Shown here piece by piece: positions 14,828 to 25,625 of a DNA stretch of 64,000 nt (the stretch's first letter is position 1; every line of letters begins with the position of its first letter). The notes beneath the pieces are model-generated. The model was not told the DNA's origin. It saw nothing but the letters and a program-made list of their open reading frames with translations, and did no database searches. The translations under genes were made by a program, and so were the position numbers. Source of the DNA: Atopsyche davidsoni (lineage: Eukaryota; Arthropoda; Insecta; Trichoptera; Hydrobiosidae); the NCBI GenBank assembly GCA_022113835.1, contig JAILWY010000006.1, positions 7,192,001 to 7,256,000 of the forward strand. The letters are read 5' to 3'.

Positions 14828-15205
14828 TTGAAGCTTGGACACTCAAGACAGTTATTATGCGAATAATTAAGGCGTTTAGGCTGTATAGGATTATCCTTAG
14901 AAATTTCATGGGTTGACCGCGTCAGAAACGAGAGAGTCCTGCAAATAATGCGCAAAGAAAGAGTTAAGTTAAGAAGCACAAGATCTCCAATTTTGGCCAC
15001 AATTTTCGCAACAGTAAGTATAGCATCCTCTAGCTGATTGTTAAAAGAAAAATCGAAAGAAAAATGGGCATTGGAAGAAGGAAGTTCACGTGGATGCGGA
15101 ATTTGCGTGGACGGCCGAATAAGTGAGACTGGCCCAGGATAGAAATATGTTCGATGAAATGGTCACCAACCTCCTATGAGAAGAGGCACTAGAAGAAGAA
15201 TGTGA
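14828..15205 (+). mobile_element. LINE 3' end: decayed reverse-transcriptase C-terminus
   Basis: Frames broken by shifts read VEAWTLKTVI, ISWVDRVRNERVLQIM, GIGRRKFTWMRNLRG and VRLAQDRNMFDEMVTNLL. This is the C-terminal tail common to arthropod endonuclease/reverse-transcriptase (LINE) proteins. It ends in a GAAGAAGAA tail. The protein is not functional. Confidence 0.85.
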
Positions 15206-15423
15206 TATTATTGAAATAAATAATCTTATAATAGCGAGATACGATAAGGCTTTTTATATGAATTTTATTTTTTGATTGCTTAGATAATATCTCTTCGATC
15301 TTTTTGTGTATGAAATATAACAGCGTAAGACTATTATATAGATATTTTAAAAATACATATATTCATAAAAAATTACTAAATTTGTGTAATTTGGTATATT
15401 GATATGATTAATTTTTTTTTTTT

Positions 15424-15522
15424 AACACATTAGAAAAATATCGTCGTGAAATGCGTCGGATTCGAGAACCCACATCCCCAAGCTTACATGGCCGGTGCAT
15501 TACCAACTATGCTAGCGAGCCA
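15424..15522 (-). mobile_element. tRNA-derived SINE copy A (3' truncated)
   Basis: The tRNA-like head (ending GCTAGCGAGCCA on the plus strand) and the first part of the body are present. Sequence beyond the head, 15523-15590, resembles 16226-16295 next to copy B, so these two copies share a longer unit than the SINE itself. Confidence 0.8.
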
Positions 15523-15590
15523 CTTCAATTTAGCGAGAGTTTTTAACAATCATATTCTACATATGAATCAACGTTCCCATGCCAATTAAT

Positions 15591-16010
15591 ATTATAAACT
15601 ATTTATACCGCGTTTAAAAAATGAAAATTATACGATACGAATATTAAAAAAAATTCGATGATATAATTTGGTCACCAAGGGCTGATGGATTCGTCGGCCC
15701 GGGTTTCTTTCACCAAGTAGTGGCACCACGCTGCAGGATAAAATGAATAAATTACGGGAACCGAACATATTATGGGAGCGTGCTGAGCGGTAGTTTTCTA
15801 AGGAAGCTGCGGCGCACCCACTGGACCAGCGGTACATATTTTATAATGTCACCCTACTTCACCGCGTTTACTTGGCTTCTGAAAAGAACACAAAAAGATC
15901 TTGCACGTGAATAGAAAATGTTCTGTGAAATAATTTAAATGTCGCGGAAAGTATAGCGAAAGGCTTATTTAAAAGCGTGTTGCCATAATTTAACAAAGAT
16001 GTTATACGTA
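15591..16010. other. Region between SINE copies A and B
   Basis: A GC-richer stretch (15660-15840, GGGCTGATGGATTCGTCGGC) has no supported coding frame. The rest is AT-rich. Confidence 0.4.
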
Positions 16011-16225
16011 TGTCTATTTTTTTGGATTGAACGTCAATCAAGTGCGTATTTATTACCCATTACGTGTTTATTATATTATTACTAATATGATTAGGCACAT
16101 TAGTTCACATATAGAAGATGATTTAAGAAATTCTCAGAAAAATAACATCGTGATTTGTGTGGGATTTGAACCCACATCCCCTGGCTTACATGGCCGGTGT
16201 ACTGACCCTTGTACTAACGAATCAC
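16011..16225 (-). mobile_element. tRNA-derived SINE copy B (longest)
   Basis: Read leftward from 16225, the copy has the tRNA-like head, the shared body, and then a further 3' part containing rc(ATTACCCATTACGTGTTTAT) and rc(GGATTGAACGTCAATC), ending in rc(TGTCTATTTTTT). The chance frame 16027-16377 overlaps it and is not a gene. Confidence 0.85.
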
Positions 16226-16397
16226 ATCCATTAATCGAGAATTTTTTTAACAATCATACCTCTACATATGAACCAATGTGCCCAGGCCAACCAGGATTTA
16301 GTGATTTGCAAGCACTGGACTTTTTGAATAAAGTAACAAGTGAAGCTTTTTTGATCGAATCTGGATATTATTTTTAAAATCTATCAATTTAGCGTTT

Positions 16398-16533
16398 GTG
16401 ATTCGTTAGTGTACACAGTGGTCAGTACACCGGCCATGTAAGCCTGGGGATGTGGGTTCAAATCCCACACAAATCACGATGATATTTTTCTGAGAATTTC
16501 TTTATTCATCTTCTATGTGTGAACTAATGTGCC
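16398..16533 (+). mobile_element. tRNA-derived SINE copy C
   Basis: The copy begins GTGATTCGTTAG. It has ACACCGGCCATGTAAGCC, the B box GGGTTCAAATCCCAC and the shared body to AACTAATGTGCC. It lies head to head with copy B. Confidence 0.85.
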
Positions 16534-19500
16534 AATTGAGTCTAATTTGCATTGTAACATCAGTTTAAAATTCTAAAGATACTCTTGATAGGCTTTAGTG
16601 CTTAAGCATCATAATATTTTATTCAATGCACGTTTTATATTAAAAACTTGTTAAACTTTAAAAATGAAGTAGTTAAGGGCGGGCGGGGAGGAACAACAAA
16701 ATAAACGTGGCTCAACGACACGTACCCAAGCCTTTCTATTTCGAGAATATATTCGTAGGTCATGACGTAACAATCCCCAATTTTGTTTTGGGGGTTCTTC
16801 ACCCGAGGGGAGGGGGTGAGTTTTCCCGTAAAATGATATTATTCCGCATGGTTTGATATTTATTTTGACTCGGGACTGCGGTGTCTATTGATCTTGAGTT
16901 AACGAGAGAGTTTTTGTGGTATACGGGCGGATCTCTGGCAATATGGGACCTCGCGGTGAGATATTATCTCCATCCTAAGGACAGAAGCAGTATATCTGGA
17001 ATATTATTTGCTGCCTTTGCATGAAGTCAATTACAAAACTAAAATTTAACAATTTTTAATACAAAAAATTGATTTAGATTTTTTTGTAAATATTTAACAA
17101 TTTGGGTGTCTGAATCTGAATTAAAAAACTTTTCTGAAATAAATATATTCTATCTGAATATGATACATAAAAATTGTGTGTTTGATCAATAAATAATTTA
17201 TTCTAATTTAAAAATCTTAGCAAGATATATAATGATTAAGATAATTTATATTTTTAAGTGTTTACTGTAAAGATGGTTTACGAAAATCGATGATCGTTTC
17301 ATTATGATAACTATGACATAAAGCTTGTATCCATAAAATACTTTTTGTCTGTTGATGTTAATCACGACTGTTGGCGAAATTGAATACTTCAAAAAATAAA
17401 TGCGTAAAAAATATCACATTTTCATATGAAAAGTTCACTAAAAGTACAGTTTGTATTTTGAATATTACTTTGTAAATTATATATTTTCAAATGAACATAT
17501 GAAAATATCAAGCATAAAAAAGTTCATGGTGTTATTAATATATATTGGCTCTCTTCGTACGACTGTGATGAACCGCAATAGAAGTTTCATGATTCTTTTA
17601 TATGCATATAAATATAATACTAAAAAAATTATAACCGCGATAAAAAATCACTATTCATAAAAAAAAACCTTTCCACAGAATCTGAATTCACTCAATCATA
17701 TTTACGCTGTTTTCTTTTATAAAAAATTCAGTAATATTCAATCTGTGAAATTAATATTAATCTTTAATATCATAAAAAACAGTTTAATGAAAAAACTCTT
17801 TTCTTTGATCAATTAATAAACTAGTAAAAGTTGAAATATTATTTTATTTTATTTATGAAAAAAATATTCTTAAAAAATAATAATTTTAAAGAAAAGTAAA
17901 CAGCAAGTACAATCAAATAATATTACATAAACCGAAAATATAAAAACGAGCCATTTGATAATGTTTTTTCAAAGGCTAATCATTGTACAACAACCAAGTA
18001 TATTTTTATTGTAGATTGCCAGTAATATTCATTTTTTTTTTCTTGGACGCGCATTAAAGCTTAAGCCACAATAACGATGTGACAATAAAAACATTTCCCT
18101 TTACACTTGCGTAAGCACATTGTGAATAGTGTCACCGCAGCTTGTTGACAGCTTAGTTGTGTGTATTTACTATATGAACTCTATGAGCCGGATAACCAAT
18201 TTCGCAGAAAACTCACACAAAATTTTTATTCCGTCGGAATAAAAGTCTGAATAACACTGGCAACAGTTTTTAGTACTTATGTTTTTATTTCAAGCTTTTA
18301 TTTGTTCGGGCCTATTCACAGACCGAGCGGAACTTTATGCTTCATTGAAAAGCATGCAAAAAATACCTTTTTTGATAACTACTTTCAACGGAGTAACCGA
18401 GCACCTTAAATACGCCTGAAAGCAGCATTAACACGAGGCACCCTCTGATAAGCTCGTTCATAAAAAAACCTCCAAAATCAATAATTCATTTGCGTTTTAT
18501 CAAGCAGCCCTAAGCCCCGGATTAAGCTGTGTTCGTGAATGGAGCCCTTTATGCTTATGCTTTATGCTGTATGTTTATGACTTTATACTTTCATGATTAT
18601 GATTTTATGTGATTCTGGCGGGATGTGCTGCTCCATAAAGTGTGGTGCAGCCACGGCGACTGGAGTGTATTGTTATTTGCATGAGCGATTGTAGCAATTT
18701 TCGTGGCTTGATAAAAAGGCTTGCATCAACCCTGCTTTTCAAATAATCTTTTGCATATTTTTGCGATCAATTATTTAATATTTCAATATAAACTATATGG
18801 GCGTTGTTGTTTGTATGAATTGGAGATGTGTGATTCATCAATCCATTATCGAATTTGTAGTGAGTAATATAGAATTCTCACATCAGCCATCAGTTCGTAT
18901 TCCGCACTTCGCAGGGTGCGGAGAGATGGGATTGGCTCGCCCAACTTTATAGTGTGAGATATTGATTTCAACGGCTAAAGCGACAGTTAAAAGGCTAATA
19001 AATATTTTCTGGCTTAATCAACGAAGTACTCTGATTTATAAATTGAAAAAAAGTAATCAATTAGTGTTAGAGATTAATTAACTCCATAAAAGAGCTCCAA
19101 AGCATTAAGTACTGAAAGGTCAATTATATGGGTTTGAGTAAAAGTATTCTCAATCTAAGCTTAAGCTTTATTTTGGATGTAAAGTTTTTATTATAAATTT
19201 AAAAAAATGTAGATATTAAGGCGAAATCTAATTGAGGTCCTTTAAATTATACCTTGTTTACGCTGGATCTATTTAAAAAGCAAGTAATCAAGGTTTGTAC
19301 ATTAAAAATGGCTCTGTTTTGTCTAGGGTGAGCGTGAAATTAAACAGACGTTTCAAATTAGATAAATGTTTTGCCGTATTGCATACGTATAGTGCAATTA
19401 TATATATTTAACACGAGAATAAGCATTATACGCAAGAATATTTAGAACCACAAGATTTTTTAAAATTATCTTTGAGATTTTACTTATTAAAAAGAACTAC

Positions 19501-21517
19501 TAAATTTAAAAAAATTATATAAAATATTGCGTCACACAAGTGTGACGCTTACGTTCACAGGCGGTTCTCAAGTGTCACACCGATACGACGTATCGCAATG
19601 GTGGAAAATAAAAGGCATATATTGTACTCCTGACGCACTTATATAGTATAAGTCTGTGAAGTAAATTCATGTTAATTGTATGATTAAAATAATAATTTAA
19701 TTTTTATAACAAATAAACATTATGTATCAATTGCTTTTTGATGATAGAGCTAATTTTGTATTAGATAAAATATATTTTTTCTTTTAAAATTATTAAAATC
19801 TACCCGTAGATTCAATACCTTCCGTATCTCAAAATAGGCATAATAACTTTCAGTTGATATTTTTAGAAATAAATTTGATTTAAATGGCAAAATTGCCAAG
19901 GGCAGAAGAAACTCTGCAAGACATTGTACTTAAGAGATGAATGTTTTAAAACAAAAGCGAGCAAATAATCACGTTGCCATGGTAACGCTTTATGCGAGGA
20001 ATTACGCAAATGTCCTACTGTATTTAGAATAAATTGTTACCTAATTTACGAAAGAGAAATGCTCTCCAACAGCAACTTCATTTTGCAGACGAACACAAAA
20101 TTAATTTTTAATTCTTGTATAAAAATATAGACTTAAATTAATATTTTAAATCTTGAATAGTAAATAAAATAGAGTTAATAATTTGGAAACAAAATAAAAA
20201 AATTAACACGTTACATCTTTAAAAAATTATGTTTATGTACGTATATATTATACAATTGAATATGATGTTACTGCTGTGTAAATCTTTTGACGGTATTTTT
20301 ATAGTTCTATGAAGAAGATATTCAATTTTGGACAATATTATAGTTTAATTAATTGTAAATTGATAAATATATCCTCTAAAAATCGAGGGTATTGATGCAA
20401 TGTTTGTCTTGACAAGTCTTAGGAATTTGCCTTTTTGTATACGAAAAAAAAGCAATTTAAAGTTTGACGGAGTTTAAATTAATTTTATTTTGTGCATGTT
20501 TTGATATTTATTTATTCCAACCGAATCATATGCAACTAAAATACATGTGAGTGTTACTTTGAAGTGGTGCTTTGATATGTTGATTAGTGATATAATAGAA
20601 ATCACTGCACCAAGTCGTTGTGACATTATTAGCAAAGCATTATTAAATTTAATTGAAACAGTTCCAAACACAGATTTGTTTATTTTTTATTAAGAGTATG
20701 ATATTTATATTATGACGATAACATTAAATTCATATGCACATCTAAATTTGTTATTAAAAAGGTGTAACTCAAAAAAGTCGTTTTAATTTTTTCGAAGTAC
20801 AACATAGTCAACCGTTCGTATAAATTTATTTTATTTTATTAGTTTTCAGTCGGTAATCTTCTTCAGCCTTTTGAGCCAGTACTCGCAAGTTCGATAATAA
20901 AATATCCATTTACCTAAATTGCGTAACAAAAACAAATTCAAATTGGAAAATAGACAGCCGAGAGCCGGAATAATCTGGCGAGACCTCATCCATGGACAGT
21001 TTCTCATCAGTTGTAACTGTCAGGCCGAGCCGCGGAAGAAAGCTCCCGGCTTATTAAGTTAAATGCAAGATAACGTTTGGAACATTCCCGAAGCAATCTT
21101 ATCAGCAGGAATGTCTCCGGAGCCGACTCGGCTCGTTCATCTCACTTCTCAGCCACTGGGTCGGTCGGACCTCGGCTCGGTCGGAACAAACTTCAGGGTA
21201 ATCTCAGTTTTAGCGTCTACTTAAAGCGGTAATTTTGTACGCCTTGTTTGGGGTTTTTCTCTCTTTTTGTTTTGGCAGCGGGACGCTCTCTACATTGCGG
21301 GTTTTTCGATGAGTCCACAAACTATGAGGGTACTTTCCAGTTTTAGATTAATTTTGTTAAGTAAACTATGTGTAGGCGCTGGATGTATAGATACACGGAA
21401 AACGGAAGCTGACGAAGTCGACACTGTAAACAACGGTGCTGTTTTTTCTATTGTGATGGGGAATTTCCTGTAATAGTAGCATGTCGTAAACCAAGGAGTT
21501 ATACGCGCTATTTATTT
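16534..21517. other. AT-rich DNA with scattered GC-richer spots
   Basis: Spots lie at 16670-16990, 18300-18720 and 20950-21260 (GACCTCGGCTCGGTCGGAAC). None has a sustained reading frame. The palindrome pair at 19529-19595 is listed separately. Confidence 0.45.
19529..19595. repeat. Pair of short perfect palindromes
   Basis: GCGTCACAC and GTGTGACGC flank AA at 19529-19548. CGATACG and CGTATCG flank A at 19581-19595. Between them AGTGTCACAC partly repeats the first arm. They could be factor-binding sites or the end of an unrecognised DNA transposon. Confidence 0.6.
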
Positions 21518-21600
21518 TTCTTCAAGTGCCTCTCCTCAGAGGAGGTTGGCGACCATTTCACTGAGCCTATACTCATGCTGAGCCAGTGTTTATAGTTTTC
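21518..21600 (-). mobile_element. LINE 3' scrap
   Basis: On the minus strand, CTGGCTCAGCATGAGTATAG continues to a sequence encoding EMVANLL and a CTTGAAGAA end. It matches the terminal LINE segment seen at 15130-15200. Confidence 0.75.
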
Positions 21601-23227
21601 TAAGGGGAGAATAGTGCAGTGGGTTCTCGGGTTCTTTTATACCGCATTTTTATATAGGAATGAAAAGTCTGCGTATGCTGCTGACTAATAGAATTATTAT
21701 ATCATCTTTTCCTTACAAAACTCTAGCATTTAGATCCGATACTCCTATTTATATACTACTCCACTCCGATTTCAATTATTTCTTGTAATTTTTATTGCAA
21801 AGTTGAATTCAATGAAACAAGTATACTTGTATGTGCGTTATTTCATTACCATAACTACACAAATAATATTAGAGTGACGATAAACTGGGTAAACCTTTCA
21901 TAACATAATTCTATTAGTTTAATTGAGTTAATATAATACAATGGCAAATATACTGAATTTTAGATCAATACCGCGGTGAGAATTAAACTTGTGTGTGACA
22001 CCCGCCCATAACTAATATAATTACCCACACCTGTTGACAGGCTAACGAGACTTAGTCCTGCCAACTGTGCGGAGTTATCCTGAAAATATTATCACACTTT
22101 AAACTATCATATTTTAAGTGGTTGAATAATATTTAATATCTCTTGACAGCCAACGATTTTCACCCATTTTATCAAAAGCACGTTCATGATACATTAAACC
22201 ATTACAGCTGTAGTAGGCTTAAATTTTTTTTTTAAAGTCACGGTTTCATACGAAATGAAGTTTTTTTTTATATATTAGAACATATATGAATGTCAAAGTG
22301 GTAACAAGTCATTACAAAAGGGTTTTCAGAATTTTATAGTTATTCAACACGTTATTTTTGATGAGTAATTAAGGCCTATATTTTTCGACAGCAATACAAG
22401 ATATATTCAAAATTATTTGACATATTCTTAGCCAATTCTTAGCTTGTATTGCTGAGCAATATAAAATATTTTTCAAATAAACTTTTCTGACCCACATTTG
22501 AAAGTTTACAGAAGCAAATTTTTAAAATAATTTTTTTCCTTAAAATATATTTGACTTAAAATGTAAAAAAAATTACGACCGTATTATCTTGATGAGCTTC
22601 TTACTTGCTGGTGATTTTATTTGCGGAAATTCATTTCTCGTCTTTAAGAGGCCTCGGGGGTGTAATATATCAAATAGGTGTGTTTTCATAAGACTTTTAT
22701 ATGCACGACCTATATATGGATTTATCAGTTCAATAAAAGGGAAATTTTCTTAATCAAAAGAAATATTGGAAATATTATCTGGATGTGATAAGAAAATTAA
22801 TCAAAAAGATAAATTGTAAATGTTGTCTAAACAAAAAAAACTTAAATGCACAAACATGTAATCTACGCATTTTCTTCCTAAAACAAAATATACATGTCAA
22901 TCGATTCTGCCATAGAAATTACAAAATTATATATTCAAAAAAAACTTTGCATACAGTAAAATTTTTCTGGGAAACAATATCAAACTTTGAACTTATTTGA
23001 AAACAATAATTAACTTTGAAAAATAATTCCGTTTTAATAAAATAAATCAGTGCATTGAGTTTATATCGGTGTGGTTTTTTTAAAAATATATAAAAAAAAT
23101 TTAAGCAATATATACATTAAAAAATTATTATCTTGATTTTCATCTATGTTTTCAAAATCTGTAGTAAAATTTGCTTAAAAATTTTGATTTTTATTGCTAG
23201 ATTTAAATTATTTAAACTAACATTTGA
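21601..23227. other. AT-rich DNA, nothing recognised
   Basis: The 71-codon frame at 22785-23000 is Lys/Asn-rich, as expected by chance in AT-rich DNA. No element ends were found. Confidence 0.5.
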
Positions 23228-23436
23228 TTAATATTTTTGAGTAAAATACTTGAGTGATTTTCCACATGTTCGTTTTTATTTGTGACCGGCTTCGCCAACC
23301 TTTCACGTTGGCATTATCAAACAGAACAGAGTCATCACTATTTTTGATAATGCCAACGAGAAAGGTTGGCGAAACCGGTCACAAATAAAAACGAACATGT
23401 GGAAAATCACTCAAGTATTTTACTCAAAAATATTAA
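23228..23436. repeat. 94-bp near-perfect inverted repeat with hammerhead-like core
   Basis: Arms 23228-23321 and 23343-23436 match at 92 of 94 positions across a 21-base loop. Each arm contains the hairpin GCCAAC...GTTGGC followed by GAAACCGGTC (GAAG in the left arm) and preceded by TTGATAA, an arrangement like a Penelope-type hammerhead ribozyme. A 3' flank, CCACCAAGTACTCTCTGTC, is shared with the copy at 8.4-8.6 kb. Confidence 0.8.
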
Positions 23437-23489
23437 AATGGAATTCCACCAAGTACTCTCTGTCAAAAATATTGAATTTCTTAACATTT

Positions 23490-25227
23490 AATTATATAAG
23501 AAAATAATATTATGGTCGAACCTACCATTAAAAATAAGTTAATTTTTTTTTTTTTTAAATTAAACAATCAAGTTACAGGTAAATTACCATCATTTATAAT
23601 TTTAAAACACACTTCAACTTTGTTTTAACCAGTAATAAGAGTTGCAAACCCTTTTAATTGAAATTTAGATAGTAAAGATCAGGGCTAACGTTTAAGAGTT
23701 TGTATGAAATATTTTAGCTGCAATACATAATAACTGTTTTTTTTTTTTATATAATTTTTTTTCTGTAATGAAAACATGAAAAAAAATTAATGAACACATT
23801 ACCGATAGTCCAATTAATTATTTAAAAACACTGAATTTACAAAATTTTAGGTTTATCCTCTAAGATCTGAGGAAGGCCACAAAACACTGGAGTAAAACTC
23901 TAAGCTCCCGAGATAAAATAAATCAGAAAGTTGGCCCTCCGTGAGGACTCCGGTTTTATCAGGATAAACCCCTCTCGTCTGCGTATTTATAAAAGATCAA
24001 GTGTCAAACTTAACAAAGTAATATCAACCCCCTTTCCCCCACCCTCCAGGAAGCAGGGTAGTCAAATAAATAATATAACATTCACAACTTCTTTTTAGTT
24101 GTACCTTCTTCACATAAAACCTGAGATATTATGGTATTTATTTTGCGAGATATTTTTTTACATTGCATATATTTTTTATTTGTAAATTATAATTGAGAGA
24201 TATTTTTTTACTCATGCCCATTAAATTACTTTATTATTGATTTTTGATCGGCCGTGTGAAATTTCAAATTCGGGTCGTTTTTTCTTCGTCTCAAAATTTA
24301 TGATATATTTCTTTCAGGTCATAAAGGTTATTTCCAGTGTTGTTTATATATTTTAGGATTATCCTTGTGTCACATCCATGTGTGAACAATCCTATATTTC
24401 AGTCCCAAAGTCAACATGAAGGAATTATGAACACACCCTGAGTCTCGGTCTATATGGGGTCGAGTGAGGAGTGACTAATCTCGCTGCCTGAAGTTGCACT
24501 TCTTCCAATGGAATGAATGGCTTACGGATTCCGGGAAGGGAACTTAATTTTAATGTATTAGATCCGAGAAAGCGGAGCGGGGACTATAATTTAAAGAGGG
24601 TAACTCTGACAGCTTTAAACTGTGGTTAAGAAGTAAATTGTGAATTGAAACTGGCTTAAAGCGTGTTAAACAGGTTGTAGTATTGAAAGAAGTAATTTTT
24701 CTGTATATGCGAACAAAAGAAAATAAAAGTTAATGCTAGTCTCAGGGATGCAATAAATTAATAAATTCAATGTGAAATTATTGCAATAAATGAAAAAATA
24801 TGACAGCATCTAATATCCCTTGGGCTTTATAATGTGTGGCTTATATAGTAGCCTACATAGATTTCTTGAACAACAACCTTGATACAAAAAGAGTTGCTTT
24901 TACAGTTTTTAAATATTTTAATCAAAATAGACACATAAATCCAAACGTGAGTATACTATGGGTTTATTATGAGTTTTTGTAAAAGTCTAACCCAAGCGAT
25001 ATTACAAATTGGACACAGTCGCAAACGAATCTTATCATCCAACCTTTTCATTTTTAACTACCCACTATTGTTGGTAGACTGCGTTTATGCTTTCAATATT
25101 ATAACCTAGTTGCTTGTGCATGGCTGCCATTCTGTACCCTGAGCATGTGTATCGGATTGGTAATGGTGTAGTGGACTTGAAATGCTTGTGAAGAGATTTG
25201 CTCTGAAGGGGTATCAGATCTCAACGT
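23490..25227. other. AT-rich DNA with one GC-richer stretch
   Basis: A GC-richer stretch at 24370-24600 (CACACCCTGAGTCTCGGTC, GAGAAAGCGGAGCGGGGAC) has no coding frame. Nothing else was recognised. Confidence 0.45.
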
Positions 25228-25352
25228 TAGAGCTTTGAGAGCACCAATAAGAAGACTTTCTGGTGTAGAAGAACATTATACACACTGGCTCAGAATGAGT
25301 ATATGCCCAGTGAAATGGTCGCCAGGCACTCGATGAAGAAGAAATATTTAAA
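25228..25352 (+). mobile_element. LINE 3' scrap
   Basis: AAGAAGACTTTCTGG, CACTGGCTCAGAATGAGTAT, GTGAAATGGTCGCC and GATGAAGAAGAAAT match the same LINE tail as 21518-21600, in the opposite orientation. Confidence 0.7.
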
Positions 25353-25439
25353 TTTAACTAACGCAAGTGAGGCGTCAACACAGTGAGAAGTGTTGTTGCA
25401 TGTTGTGTGAGTGACCGATGCAAGTTCTGATGCGTTTTT

Positions 25440-25625
25440 TCGTCTCTAATTCGGTTGCAGCGCAAGCGCCCTGCAGCCATTAGTCAGTAGAGCCGCGTGC
25501 CTCGAGCCGAGCGCACGTCTCCGAGCGCCCCGCCCCGCCCCCCCCGCCCCGCCCCCCTGCAAGCGCGCCAACCGCAGCATAATTCAAACGCAGATCGGCG
25601 GCCCTTCTAGTTGTAATTATTTTTT
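25440..25625. promoter_or_regulatory. CpG-rich island, possible promoter
   Basis: A sharply bounded GC/CpG-rich block sits in AT-rich DNA and contains a run of CGCCCC motifs (25527-25558, Sp/KLF-type GC boxes). It is followed by ordinary AT-rich sequence. It could be a promoter or first exon of an unseen transcript, possibly the distal Beat promoter 18 kb downstream on the plus strand. No TATA, exon or start codon can be tied to it. Confidence 0.4.

Noticed and set aside
16027..16377. 116-codon plus-strand open frame
   Set aside because: Most of it is the antisense of SINE copy B (GFEPTSPGLHGRCTD is the tRNA-like head read backwards).
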